NCBI GenBank assembly: GCA_021414005.1
Contig: JAIOPH010000016.1
Location: forward strand, 54,883 to 118,882
DNA length: 64,000 nucleotides
From: Chthoniobacter sp.
Lineage (GTDB): Bacteria > Verrucomicrobiota > Verrucomicrobiia > Chthoniobacterales > Chthoniobacteraceae
Direction: 5' to 3'
In this document: positions 55,706 to 63,780 of the stretch, one piece after another
How positions within the stretch are numbered: position 1 is the first letter of the stretch
Layout of the letters: every line of letters starts with the position of its first letter
Position numbers and translations under genes: made by a program
The notes under the pieces: generated by a model
The model's input: only the letters and a program-made list of their open reading frames with translations
Told to the model about the DNA's origin: nothing
Database searches by the model: none

Positions 55706-56671
55706 TTACGCTTCCATCTGCGCGGCGGCGAACCGTGCCACGTCCTCCAAAAACACCGCCTGCGACCGCGCGTCCGTGCCCGAAAGATCCTTCATCTGAC
55801 AAAGCGCGCGGTCTTTCCAGATCCACGCCTCGGGCCGAAACGGTCCAACGCGGCGTGGGTCGCTCCAGGTGTGGATGGAGAGCAGCCGGGGAGTCAGCGC
55901 GGCGGCGATGTGCATGGGGCCGCTATCCACGCTCACGGTGTAGGCCGCGCGGCGCACCAGCCAGATCAGCTCGGGCAAGGTCGTGCGGTTGAGCAGGTCG
56001 GTGACGTTCGGCGCGGCGGAGACCGGCATGTCGGCGCGTCCGGCAATGACGACGCGACGAGGCGCGACGACGCGGACGAACTCCGCGACCTCGGCGGGCG
56101 TGAGCGATTTGCCCGCGCCGCGGGAAAAGGGATGCAGCAGCAGAAATGGTTCTTCTGCGCAAAAGTCGGCGGGCGCGGTGCCGGCGGGCAGCGGCCAGGC
56201 GAGCGGGCCGGCGGTGGCGACGCCGAGCGCGGCGACGAGCGCGAGGTAACGCTCGACCGCGTGGTTCGGAGCGGAAACATCCACCGTCTGGTCGTAGAAA
56301 TGGCGCCCCCCTTCGCGGGCATCGGACAGACCGACGATGCGCCCGCCGTCCGCCCGGCAAAGACGGGCGATGAGAGCGCTGCGGAGGAGCCCTTGGAAAT
56401 CGAGGACGAGATCGGCTTTCCGCGTGGCGAGCGTTTTGGCCCAACCGGGAATGCGCGCCCAGCCGTCGACGCCGCGAAACTGCCCGCGCGGAAAGTGGAT
56501 GATTTCATCCACGTCGGGGTTGCCGTCGAGCAACGGCGCCCACTCGGGATTCACCAGCCAGCGGAGCCGCGCCCGCGGCCAGTGCTGCTTGACCAGCGCC
56601 ACGGCGGGCAGCGTGTGGACGACATCGCCGAGGGAACTCGGCTTGATGATGAGGATCGTCGCGGGATTGAT
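55706..56671 (-). CDS. Glycosyltransferase family 9 (heptosyltransferase-like), non-standard start
   Basis: Heptosyltransferase-type enzyme of LPS core or related glycan synthesis. DLVLDFQGLLRSALIARL, FLLLHPFSRGAGKSLTP and VSVDSGPMHIAAALTP are GT9 motifs. The first standard start, GTG at 56602, would cut off the conserved N-terminal donor-site segment ILIIKPSSLGDVVHTLPAV, which is encoded in the same frame upstream to a stop at 56690-56692. No ATG, GTG or TTG is present there, only CTG at 56686 and ATC codons, so the start is placed at an ATC (56671) as a best guess. The 5' end lies in a palindromic repeat. Confidence 0.8.
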   Translation of the reverse strand: MNPATILIIKPSSLGDVVHTLPAVALVKQHWPRARLRWLVNPEWAPLLDGNPDVDEIIHFPRGQFRGVDGWARIPGWAKTLATRKADLVLDFQGLLRSALIARLCRADGGRIVGLSDAREGGRHFYDQTVDVSAPNHAVERYLALVAALGVATAGPLAWPLPAGTAPADFCAEEPFLLLHPFSRGAGKSLTPAEVAEFVRVVAPRRVVIAGRADMPVSAAPNVTDLLNRTTLPELIWLVRRAAYTVSVDSGPMHIAAALTPRLLSIHTWSDPRRVGPFRPEAWIWKDRALCQMKDLSGTDARSQAVFLEDVARFAAAQMEA

Positions 56672-56743
56672 GATTTCAGATTTCAGATTTCAGATTGGCT
56701 GTCCGACTCCAATCTGAAATCTGCGATCAGCAATCTGAAATCA
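56667..56743. repeat. ATTTCAG heptamer palindrome, copy 2
   Basis: Three tandem ATTTCAG units (about 56674-56697) face inverted copies (about 56710-56743). The inner part is a perfect 15-bp stem, CAGATTTCAGATTGG with its complement, around a ten-base loop. It lies between the phosphoesterase stop codon (56746-56748) and the start of the GT9 gene and overlaps the GT9 5' end. Confidence 0.85.
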
Positions 56744-56745
56744 CG

Positions 56746-57468
56746 CTATTTCCCCAACGCCAGCCGGTCCGCGAGCCGCTGCGGGAGGCCGGCGGCGAGG
56801 ATCTTGTCCTGCGCTTTCCAGATGTCGTATTCGAGCCGGCGGAGTTCAATGAACTGCTTGTCCGGGGAGTAAAGGACGTAGGCCGCGTGCCAGTCACCGT
56901 CGCGCGGTTGGCCCACGCTACCGCAGTTGATGAAATACTTTTTGCCCGGCTCGAGGGTCAGTTTGTCGAGGAGCTGGCTTTTCACCGAGCCGTCGCGGAT
57001 GTAGGCGCGCGGCGCATGGGTGTGGCCATAAAAACAGAGCTGGGTGTGCTGGTAGTTAAAACTCGCGGCGGCGTCGAGCTGGTTGAAGACATAGCCCCAC
57101 TTGTGCGGCGTATCGAGGGTCGAGTGGACGATGGTGAAATCGCGCACCTGCCGCACCATTTTCAGGTCGCGCAGCCACTGTTTGTCCGCCTCGCCGAGCT
57201 GGTTGCGGGTCCAGTTGATGGCCTCCTCGGCGAGCGGGTTGAAGCCAACGAGTTCGTCCACGATGGAAGCCTGCTCATCGTGGTTTCCCTTCACCACCGG
57301 GCAGTCGAGATTGCGCACGATTTCGAGACATTCCTTGGGATTGGCGTTGTAGCCCACCACGTCGCCGAGACAGACGTAATGCGTAACCTCGTGCTTCTCG
57401 GCGTCGGCGAGGACGGCGGTGAGCGCTTCGAGATTGGCGTGAATATCTCCGAAAATGGCGAATCGCAT
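56746..57468 (-). CDS. Calcineurin-like metallophosphoesterase
   Basis: A 240-residue di-metal phosphoesterase. Motifs in order: FGDIHANLEAL, LGDVVGYNANP, KGNHDEQ, IVHSTLD and YGHTHAPR, all ligand-bearing. It is close to a bacterial family annotated as phosphodiesterases or diadenosine tetraphosphatase-like enzymes; substrate unknown. The start at 57468 is two bases after the upstream TPR gene stop, placing it in the galT-like to GT9 operon. Confidence 0.9.
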   Translation of the reverse strand: MRFAIFGDIHANLEALTAVLADAEKHEVTHYVCLGDVVGYNANPKECLEIVRNLDCPVVKGNHDEQASIVDELVGFNPLAEEAINWTRNQLGEADKQWLRDLKMVRQVRDFTIVHSTLDTPHKWGYVFNQLDAAASFNYQHTQLCFYGHTHAPRAYIRDGSVKSQLLDKLTLEPGKKYFINCGSVGQPRDGDWHAAYVLYSPDKQFIELRRLEYDIWKAQDKILAAGLPQRLADRLALGK

Positions 57469-57469
57469 G

Positions 57470-58240
57470 TCAGGGTTTGGGGGGAGGAATATCTACTTTC
57501 TGGTCCGCGGGAACATTCAATTTTTCCTGCAACTCGCCGAGCAGCCTGAGCAGCGTGGGCAGCCGTTCGTCCTCCCCTTTTCGGTAGAGAGCCAGCAACT
57601 GCTCGTAACCCTCGCGCTCGCGACCGGGAGTTCTCGCCAGTTCATAAACGGCGAAACGATGCACATAGACCGGCGCACCCGGAATTTTCGCGCCGCGAGA
57701 AAAGACCTCCGCAGCCTTGGCGTGGTCCTGAAAACGGTCCTTGTAGAGCGTGCCGAGGCTGATGTGGAGAGTGGCGCTGTCGGGATTGTTGGCGATGCCC
57801 CGCGTCAGGTAGTCCTCGCCCAGCTTCCAATATTCCCTTTGCGCCTTTAGCCGCAGCGCCTGCCGCGGCTGCTTGCGGTCTTCGAGCGCCGCAATGCTCG
57901 CATTTGCATACATGTGCCACGCCGCCATGTCCCAAAAGAGGACGCAGCGCGGCTGCAACGCGGTCACGGTGTCGAAATCGATCTTCATCGTCGCCCAATC
58001 CGTCCGCTCTTCCCACACCATGCTGGCGTGAATCCACAAAGCATCGGCCACGACCGCGCGAAGTCCGCCCAGCACCGCGACAAAGCCCATCTGTCCCACT
58101 TTTTCGTAAAGGCCCACATCCACCTTCGACGAATGAAGGTGCGCGGCCCGCGCCTTGCGTTCCAAATGCAGTTCCAGCGGCAGCCGAACGACGCCAAAGA
58201 GGAGCAGCGCGAAAAGGGCGGCAAGTTTCCGCTTCGTCAT
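57470..58240 (-). CDS. Membrane-anchored TPR-like protein
   Basis: A 256-residue protein with an N-terminal membrane anchor (LAALFALLLFGVVRLPLEL). The body is helical with TPR-like units (YWKLGEDYLTRGIANNPDSA, LHISLGTLYKDRFQDHAKAA, EVFSRGAKIPGAP). The ATG overlaps the stop codon of the ABC permease gene (ATGA), so it is translated with the exporter and may be an accessory periplasmic subunit. No named family is recognised. Confidence 0.75.
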   Translation of the reverse strand: MTKRKLAALFALLLFGVVRLPLELHLERKARAAHLHSSKVDVGLYEKVGQMGFVAVLGGLRAVVADALWIHASMVWEERTDWATMKIDFDTVTALQPRCVLFWDMAAWHMYANASIAALEDRKQPRQALRLKAQREYWKLGEDYLTRGIANNPDSATLHISLGTLYKDRFQDHAKAAEVFSRGAKIPGAPVYVHRFAVYELARTPGREREGYEQLLALYRKGEDERLPTLLRLLGELQEKLNVPADQKVDIPPPKP

Positions 58241-59133
58241 AGCTCTTTGCCCGCGAAAATCAGGTAGCCGATGAGGAAATAGGCCGCGATGTACACCCCG
58301 CCCAGGCTCGCGGTCTGCGCGAAAAGGTCGAGCGGGAGAGCGCCGGTGGCGTCATCGAGAATGTCGAACGCCCACAAATCGGGAATCATCAGCATCGCGA
58401 GAATCGTCACTCCCTTCACCAAAAAATTCATCACCGAGACCGTCCCAACCGCTACCGCCCCCAGCGCGTGTTCACGGGCGAAGTGCTGGACGTAGCCACA
58501 GATAATGACCATGCACGAAACGATAATCGTAAAGATGGATGAAGTCGCAAAGGTGGAAACGAGCAGCGTGAGGGAGGCGCAGACCGCGGCTTTCAGGTAA
58601 ATGATGATGAGACCCGGAATGAGATCCGCGCTGAACGCCGCCAGTCGAATCTGCTCGAGCGCCGCGTCGCGATCCGGCCCCGGTGCCAGCGACCGGGAGG
58701 CAGCGGCCAGCGACGACTGCTCTTTGACGTAAAGGACCAGCACCAACATCGGGATCATCAGCGCCATCGCCACCAGCAGCATCGCCAGAACGCCGCCCAG
58801 TTTACCCAGCAGATACTCGAACCTCGGCACAGGTTTGGCCAAAATCGTATAAAGTGTCCTCTCTTCGATGTCCTTCGGAATGATCATCGCCGTCGAGAGG
58901 ACCGCCAGGAGCAGGGTGAACATGGACATTCCACCCAACGCCATGGATTTCATCGAATGAAACTGCTCCTGAAAGGTCAGCGTCGAGGTGGCGAGCGAGA
59001 CCGCGATGAAAAGCAGCGCGAAGCAGAGAAGAAAGTAGAAGACTTTCAGCCGCACCAACTCGAGCAGGGTGTTCGACGCGATGGCGAAGACGCGGGCGAG
59101 CGAGAAGGTCTTGTGCTGAGTGGCGGCAGTCAT
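58237..59133 (-). CDS. ABC-2 type exporter permease
   Basis: A 298-residue protein from the ATG at 59133 (MTAATQHKTFSLARVFAIA) with six or so membrane helices. FAIASNTLLELVRLKVFYFL, STAMIIPKDIEERTLYTILA (the IP-x-D-I-E-x-x-T-L coupling-helix pattern) and KPVPRFEYLLGKLGG are common to ABC-2 permeases of the NosY/gliding type. It pairs with the ATPase gene 122 bases upstream. The spacer is a repeat. Confidence 0.87.
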   Translation of the reverse strand: MTAATQHKTFSLARVFAIASNTLLELVRLKVFYFLLCFALLFIAVSLATSTLTFQEQFHSMKSMALGGMSMFTLLLAVLSTAMIIPKDIEERTLYTILAKPVPRFEYLLGKLGGVLAMLLVAMALMIPMLVLVLYVKEQSSLAAASRSLAPGPDRDAALEQIRLAAFSADLIPGLIIIYLKAAVCASLTLLVSTFATSSIFTIIVSCMVIICGYVQHFAREHALGAVAVGTVSVMNFLVKGVTILAMLMIPDLWAFDILDDATGALPLDLFAQTASLGGVYIAAYFLIGYLIFAGKEL

Positions 59134-59272
59134 GGAATGACGAAGGTCGAAGGTCGAAGGTCGAGGGAAGTCCGAATGGCCAATGACAATCCGCAAAAGA
59201 ACGCGCGCCATGCCGTCCTTCGAACTTCGTCATTCCTTCGACATTCGGTATTCGTCATTCGTCACTTCCCCC
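59134..59272. repeat. GAATGAC/TCGAAGG heptamer palindrome, copy 2
   Basis: On the minus strand the element begins inside the last codons of the ABC ATPase gene (GACGAAT units supply the terminal residues and stop codon) and ends at the ATG of the permease gene. Arms contain GACGAAT and TCGAAGG seven-base units; GGAATGACGAAG pairs with CTTCGTCATTCC. The middle is unique GC-rich sequence. Confidence 0.85.
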
Positions 59273-60106
59273 TGTTACCTCCAGAAAATACCGCTCCAAG
59301 GTCCTCTTCGGCCTCCCTTCCTCGACCACCCGGCCTTTTGATCTTCCGACCATTGCCCGGATCTCCGCGAGTAACTCTGGCGTCGGGTTTTCCAAAATCA
59401 TCTCCGTCTGGTTCTCGATCGAGATCAACTCGTCCAACTGCCCCTCCCGCACCAAAACGCCTTGATGCAGGATGCCGATGCGGTCGCAAATCTCCTGCAC
59501 CTGCTCCAGCAGATGCGAGCAGAGCAGCACAGTGATGCCGCGCTTCTTGAAGTCGAGGATCAGATCGCGAATCTCCCGCGAGCCTGCCGGATCAACCCCC
59601 GCCGTGGGCTCATCGAGCACGAGCAGCCGCGGCTCCTGCACCATCGCCTGCGCCAGCCCGATGCGCTGGAGCATGCCCTTCGAATAACCGCCCAGCCGCC
59701 GGTCTGCGGCATTCTCCAGCCCCACCAGCGCCAGCAGCTCCCGCGTCCGCTCCCGCAGCCGCGCTCCGCCCAGACCGCAGAGCTTGCCGTAAAACGCCAG
59801 CGTCTCCGCACCCGTGAGGAATTTGTAGAAATATGGATTCTCCGGCAGAAAACCCACGTCCTCCCGGCTCTCCACGGTCCGCGAATCCCGCCCAAAAATC
59901 TCCGTCCGCCCGGCCGTCGGCGCGACCAGCCCGAGCACGATTTTCATGGTCGTGCTCTTGCCCGACCCATTTGGCCCCAGCAGCCCATAAACTTGCCCCG
60001 GCTCCACCGTCAGCGACAGTTCCCGCACCGCCGTCACCTTTTCCCGCTTGAAAGGGATCGGGTAGATTTTGGTGAGCTTTTGGATGGTGATCGCCGGGGT
60101 GGACAT
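59255..60106 (-). CDS. ABC transporter ATP-binding protein
   Basis: A 283-residue ATPase of an ABC-2 exporter. Walker A GPNGSGKST, Q-loop FLPENPYFYKF, signature YSKGMLQRIGLAQ, Walker B LLVLDEPTAGVDP and switch His in LLCSHLLEQV. The ATG overlaps the acylphosphatase stop codon by one base (TGATG). Cargo unknown. The last residues and stop codon are written by the palindromic repeat, so the C-terminal end may vary between strains. Confidence 0.93.
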   Translation of the reverse strand: MSTPAITIQKLTKIYPIPFKREKVTAVRELSLTVEPGQVYGLLGPNGSGKSTTMKIVLGLVAPTAGRTEIFGRDSRTVESREDVGFLPENPYFYKFLTGAETLAFYGKLCGLGGARLRERTRELLALVGLENAADRRLGGYSKGMLQRIGLAQAMVQEPRLLVLDEPTAGVDPAGSREIRDLILDFKKRGITVLLCSHLLEQVQEICDRIGILHQGVLVREGQLDELISIENQTEMILENPTPELLAEIRAMVGRSKGRVVEEGRPKRTLERYFLEVTGGSDE

Positions 60107-60378
60107 CAGCGCAGAATCTCAAACCCCTTCACTCCGGGCGGCAAGTCAATAGGTGCCGCAGCCACATGCTTGATATGCCCCTTCAGCTCACTCTCCGCGA
60201 TCTCCGTCAGGAAGGCGTCCACTTCCTCGCGCTCCCCGCCGCACTGCAACTCCACGCGGCCATCCATCAGATTCCGCACCCAGCCCACCACCTCGAAGCC
60301 GCGCGCGATCTGCTTCACGGTGAAGCGAAAACCCACGCCCTGCACGCGGCCCTCGTAGAAAACCTGACGCGCAATCAT
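60106..60378 (-). CDS. acyP: Acylphosphatase
   Basis: A 90-residue enzyme hydrolysing acyl phosphates. [15 protein letters not shown] carries the phosphate-binding loop and catalytic R18; [13 protein letters not shown] carries catalytic N36. I chose the ATG at 60378, which overlaps the galT-like stop codon (ATGA); a longer frame to 60684 lies inside that gene. The standard size supports the start. Confidence 0.93.
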   Translation of the reverse strand: MIARQVFYEGRVQGVGFRFTVKQIARGFEVVGWVRNLMDGRVELQCGGEREEVDAFLTEIAESELKGHIKHVAAAPIDLPPGVKGFEILR

Positions 60379-61382
60379 TCGGCCACGACGATGGAGCGCA
60401 GGTGCTCGGCGGCGGTCTCCGGCCAGACCGTATTTAGCCAGCAGCCCGTGCCCAGTTCCACTCCGCCCCGAAAATACAGCCGCGGCAGAATCTCGATATG
60501 CCACCGGAAGTCGCTCTCGATCGTTGCCCAGTGATCCGCGCGTCCGCTCCGCGTCGGCGCGGTGAAGAGCATCAGATTGTAGGGCGCGTGATCCAGCGCG
60601 CGGTTGAGTTTGCGCAGCGCGGTTTTCAGCACATCCGCCAGCTGCGCCACCTCCTGATCGCTCACGCCGTGGAAATCCGGGCACTGGCGCTTCGGATATA
60701 TCGCCAGCTCAAACGGTGCGCGCGACGCATACGGGCAAAAGACCGCGAAGCCGTTGTTTTCATACACCATCCGTGTCCCCACCTGCTCTTCCTCCGCCAG
60801 GATGTCCTCAAAGATCGAGCGCTTTTTCACTTCAAAAAAAGCCCGCGCCACCGCCAGCTTGCGGGCCAGCAGCGACGGCACCACCGCCATCGCCACGAGT
60901 TGGCTCACGCTGTGCCCCACGCGCGCCCCGGCCGCGGCACCCACGTTTTTTGCGATGCAAAACGAACGCATCCGCGGATCGCGCAGCAAATCCAGCATCC
61001 GCACTTTCCACGCGGTGATCACCTTTTCGATGTCCGCCAGCGGCAACTCTTCCAGCGCCGCCGCGCCCGGATCTTCAATGATCACCTCGTGAGCCCCCAC
61101 CCCGTCCATCCGATCGTAAAATCCTTCGCTCCGGCGCACCGCCTCGCCTTCCACCCGCACGATTGGCGCACGGTTCGGCACCACGCGCACCTGCCAGCTG
61201 CCGTCGGCTCCCGGCGCGGTGTGGAGTGCGTGCGCGGCATGCTGCTCATGCCCGGCCATGAAAGGACTCGGCTCACTCGTCTGTCCGTGGACGGAACCAA
61301 ATGCCGGCGGGATTGGCCGCGCCTCCGAGAAGATGGTCCAGGCCTCTGTCAGCGGATCGAGGCGCATTTCGTTTTTGTCCAT
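60375..61382 (-). CDS. galT: GalT-like nucleotidylyltransferase with altered active site
   Basis: A 335-residue HIT-superfamily protein of the galactose-1-phosphate uridylyltransferase type. [36 protein letters not shown] and [11 protein letters not shown] are family segments. The catalytic HxH motif reads H157-S-V159-S-Q161: the position of the nucleophilic histidine is Val (codon GTG, at 60906-60908), while the first His and the Gln remain. Either it has lost transferase activity or uses another mechanism. It is first in a coupled operon with acyP and an ABC exporter. Confidence 0.8.
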   Translation of the reverse strand: MDKNEMRLDPLTEAWTIFSEARPIPPAFGSVHGQTSEPSPFMAGHEQHAAHALHTAPGADGSWQVRVVPNRAPIVRVEGEAVRRSEGFYDRMDGVGAHEVIIEDPGAAALEELPLADIEKVITAWKVRMLDLLRDPRMRSFCIAKNVGAAAGARVGHSVSQLVAMAVVPSLLARKLAVARAFFEVKKRSIFEDILAEEEQVGTRMVYENNGFAVFCPYASRAPFELAIYPKRQCPDFHGVSDQEVAQLADVLKTALRKLNRALDHAPYNLMLFTAPTRSGRADHWATIESDFRWHIEILPRLYFRGGVELGTGCWLNTVWPETAAEHLRSIVVAE

Positions 61383-61435
61383 GATGTAGGTGAAAAGACT
61401 GGATGCAAGGCCGCGGCCGGCACGGCCCCGTTCAA

Positions 61436-61456
61436 GGCCGGAAGCCCGCTCCGGCC
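61436..61456. other. GC-rich hairpin between galT-like and sulfatase genes
   Basis: GGCCGGA (61436-61442) and TCCGGCC (61450-61456) form a perfect 7-bp stem with a seven-base loop in the 151-base spacer upstream of the galT-like gene. It may end sulfatase transcription on the minus strand, though there is no T-tract. Confidence 0.4.
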
Positions 61457-61533
61457 GCGCGACGCCCCCGATGCTTCACCGTCCCGACCACCGCATCAAG
61501 CCACGATTTTCCAACCACCCGCATGCGCTCCGC

Positions 61534-62937
61534 CTACTTCGGCGCAAAGCCCGCGCGTGGCGTGCCGTCGCGACCGAGGAGCGGTTGGGGCTTTTCCACT
61601 TTGCCCAAAGACCGCGTGCCGGGACCGAGGCCCGTCTTCCCAAGATCGCGGTCGGTGGCGTCGGCGAGCGCGCGGAGCTGGGCGACGATTTCAGGGTTCG
61701 CGTCGGCGACGTTGGTGGATTCGCCGGGATTCGCCTGGAGATCGTACAGCTCGCCTTTCGCGAGGTGTAGTTTCCATTGGCCGGAGCGGACGGCTTCGAG
61801 GACGAGCCCTTTGAAAAAGAGGAAGCTTTCGTGGGGCGCGGCGGTGCCGGCTTCACCGGAGAGGATGGGCCAGAGGTTGGCACCGTCGATTTTGCGCTCG
61901 GTGGACACGGTGCCGCCGCTCAACGCGACGAACGTGGGGAGCACGTCGAACATCGCGCAAATGGCGTCGCTCGCAGTGCCGGCGGGGATTTTCCCGGGCC
62001 ACCACGCGATGACCGGCTCGCGCATCCCGCCCTCCCAGGTGCTGCCTTTCTGCCCGCGGAAGGGCTTGTTCACGGAGTAGCTGGTGCCGCCGTTGTCGCT
62101 CATGAAAATGACGAGCGTCTTCTCCGCGAGACCTTGCGAGCGCAGCGTGTCGAGCACCTGGCCCACGCTCCAGTCCATCTCCTCCACCCAGTCGCCGAAG
62201 AGTCCGTTCTGCGATTTGCCGCGGAATTTTTCGCCCGGATAAAGCGGCCAGTGGACGGCGTTGTGCGCGAGATAGAGGAAAAACGGGCGTTCCTTGTTCG
62301 CCTTGATAAAGCCGACGGCCTCGTCGGTGTAGCGGGCCACGAGCGTCTCTTGATCTTTCGCCAGCACGCGCTGCACGATCGTTTCGCCGCGCATCAGCGG
62401 AAGCGGCGGCTGACCTTCGCCCTTTTTCGGCAGCGGCTGGCCGAAGTTACTCTTCACGCCATCCTCCGCCGGACCCATGTCATTGGAATAGGGCAGGCCA
62501 AACCAGGAATCGAAACCCTGGCGCGTGGGCAAAAATTCCGGCTGATCGCCGAGATGCCATTTGCCCACCATCCCGGTCGCATAACCCTGCGCCTTCAGCG
62601 CTTCGGCCACCGTCACCTCCGAGGGCGAGAGTCCCGTGCTTCCGACCGGAAAAAGCACATGCGGAATCGGCAGCACGCGCTTCGGATAGCAGCCGGTCAT
62701 CAGCGCCGCGCGCGATGGCGAGCACACCGGCGCGCCATAGAAACTCGTGAGCTTGCGCCCTTCCTTCGCCATGCGGTCGAGGTTTGGCGTGCGGTTCAGC
62801 GTGGAGCCATACGGCCCGATGTCCGCGTAGCCGAGGTCGTCGATGTTGATGATGACGAAGTTCGGCTTCGGCGTCTCCGCAGCCAAAGCGGCAACAGCAG
62901 GCAGGAGCATCACGGCGAGAAAAGCGGGAATTTTCAT
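61534..62937 (-). CDS. Secreted Cys-type arylsulfatase
   Basis: A 467-residue sulfatase with a signal peptide (MKIPAFLAVMLLPAVAALAA, then ETPKPN). The ATG at 62937 is used; the frame is open to 62985. Metal-site NIDDLGYADIG, the C72-S-P-S-R76 motif whose Cys must be converted to formylglycine, GKWHLGDQPEFLPTRQGFD and FMSDNGGT are family features. It probably desulfates a polysaccharide outside the cytoplasm, fitting the giant cytochrome and PQQ-type proteins. The maturation enzyme is not in the window. Confidence 0.93.
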   Translation of the reverse strand: MKIPAFLAVMLLPAVAALAAETPKPNFVIINIDDLGYADIGPYGSTLNRTPNLDRMAKEGRKLTSFYGAPVCSPSRAALMTGCYPKRVLPIPHVLFPVGSTGLSPSEVTVAEALKAQGYATGMVGKWHLGDQPEFLPTRQGFDSWFGLPYSNDMGPAEDGVKSNFGQPLPKKGEGQPPLPLMRGETIVQRVLAKDQETLVARYTDEAVGFIKANKERPFFLYLAHNAVHWPLYPGEKFRGKSQNGLFGDWVEEMDWSVGQVLDTLRSQGLAEKTLVIFMSDNGGTSYSVNKPFRGQKGSTWEGGMREPVIAWWPGKIPAGTASDAICAMFDVLPTFVALSGGTVSTERKIDGANLWPILSGEAGTAAPHESFLFFKGLVLEAVRSGQWKLHLAKGELYDLQANPGESTNVADANPEIVAQLRALADATDRDLGKTGLGPGTRSLGKVEKPQPLLGRDGTPRAGFAPK

Positions 62938-63076
62938 GGGCCGCGGACTCTTCCCCAAGTAGCTGGCGAAAACAATTCTTCTCACCGCCCACCCGCGATG
63001 CTAGTCGTCTCCACCTAGCGTCGAGGAACGCCGCGTCCAACGACCCGCTCCTTTTTCGCCTCCACCAAAGCCACCC

Positions 63077-63556
63077 ATGAGCACCAGCAGCGAAACCCGG
63101 GACAAACTGAAGGGCAAAGGTCTCTTCTTGGAATTCACCGACGAAGAACTCAGCGACTTCCTCGAACTGCTCGACCTCGCGCAGGTGAAGAAGGGCGAGA
63201 CTATCGTGAAGCAGGATGATCCCGGCGACTGCATGTTCATCCTCGTGGAAGGCAGCGCCCGTGTCGTTCATCACCGCGAAGGCAAGGACATCAATCTCGC
63301 GGCCCTTCAGCCGGGCGACTTTTTTGGCGAACTCGCGCTCGTGGATGCAGGCGTGCGTTCCGCCGATGTCGAAGCCGCGTCCGACTGCACCCTGCTCCGC
63401 CTCAATCAGGCCGTAATCTCCGCCGCCGCCGGCGTCTATCCCACCGCCGCCTTCAAATTCCTCATCGCCATCGGTCGCATCCTCGTCGGACGCCTGCGCC
63501 AGACGAACCAGCGCTACATGGATACGCTGCTGCTGCCGGCGCACGGCAAGGACTGA
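63077..63556 (+). CDS. Single-domain cyclic-nucleotide-binding protein
   Basis: A 159-residue cNMP-binding domain with no DNA-binding helix-turn-helix. VKKGETIVKQDDPGDCMFIL, LQPGDFFGELALVDAGVRSA (phosphate-binding cassette with Glu and Arg) and TLLRLNQAVISAA follow the CRP-type domain, then a C-terminal helix. It may bind cAMP or cGMP and work by protein contact. It is divergent from the sulfatase gene with a 139-base gap that contains no recognised promoter. Confidence 0.85.
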   Translation: MSTSSETRDKLKGKGLFLEFTDEELSDFLELLDLAQVKKGETIVKQDDPGDCMFILVEGSARVVHHREGKDINLAALQPGDFFGELALVDAGVRSADVEAASDCTLLRLNQAVISAAAGVYPTAAFKFLIAIGRILVGRLRQTNQRYMDTLLLPAHGKD

Positions 63557-63574
63557 CCGCGAAAAAGGGCAGGC

Positions 63575-63652
63575 GCGGGCTTTCGTCGGCAGCGCCAGCA
63601 ATTCCGGCAATTGCCTTGACGCCGAAAGGAAAACGGCGATAGGAAAGCCCGC
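63575..63652. repeat. Inverted repeat upstream of tRNA-Thr
   Basis: GCGGGCTTTC (63575-63584) and GAAAGCCCGC (63643-63652) are perfect inverted copies separated by 58 bases that themselves contain short stems. It may end the cNMP-protein transcript. Similar GGGCTTTC and GGAAAGCC units recur just after the tRNA. Confidence 0.5.
63616..63643 (+). promoter_or_regulatory. Tentative promoter of tRNA-Thr
   Basis: TTGACG (63616-63621) and GATAGG (63638-63643) are spaced by 16 bases, about 40 bases upstream of the tRNA. The -10 match is weak, so this is only a candidate. Confidence 0.3.
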
Positions 63653-63684
63653 CCAAAAAGGGAGGCCGATTTGGCACGCTAAAA

Positions 63685-63759
63685 GCCAGTGTAGCTCAGT
63701 GGTAGAGCAGCTGTTTCGTAAACAGCAGGTCACGAGTTCGAACCTCGTCACTGGCTCCA
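63685..63759 (+). tRNA. tRNA-Thr(CGT)
   Basis: A complete cloverleaf: acceptor stem GCCAGTG/CACTGGC, D stem GCTC/GAGC, anticodon stem GCTGT/ACAGC with loop TTCGTAA (anticodon CGT, reading ACG), T stem ACGAG/CTCGT with TTCGAAC. CCA is encoded (63757-63759). No intron. Confidence 0.95.
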
Positions 63760-63760
63760 G

Positions 63761-63780
63761 GGCTTTCACTCTGGAAAGCC
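63761..63780 (+). terminator. Hairpin after tRNA-Thr
   Basis: GGCTTTC (63761-63767) and GAAAGCC (63774-63780) form a perfect 7-bp stem with a six-base loop, starting one base after the encoded CCA and its following G. There is no T-tract; it may end transcription or guide 3' processing. The remaining 63781-64000 shows no gene. Confidence 0.45.

Noticed and set aside
1496..59272. CRISPR array
   Set aside because: The short repeats are imperfect, inverted and have period seven without unique spacers of constant length; no cas genes are present.
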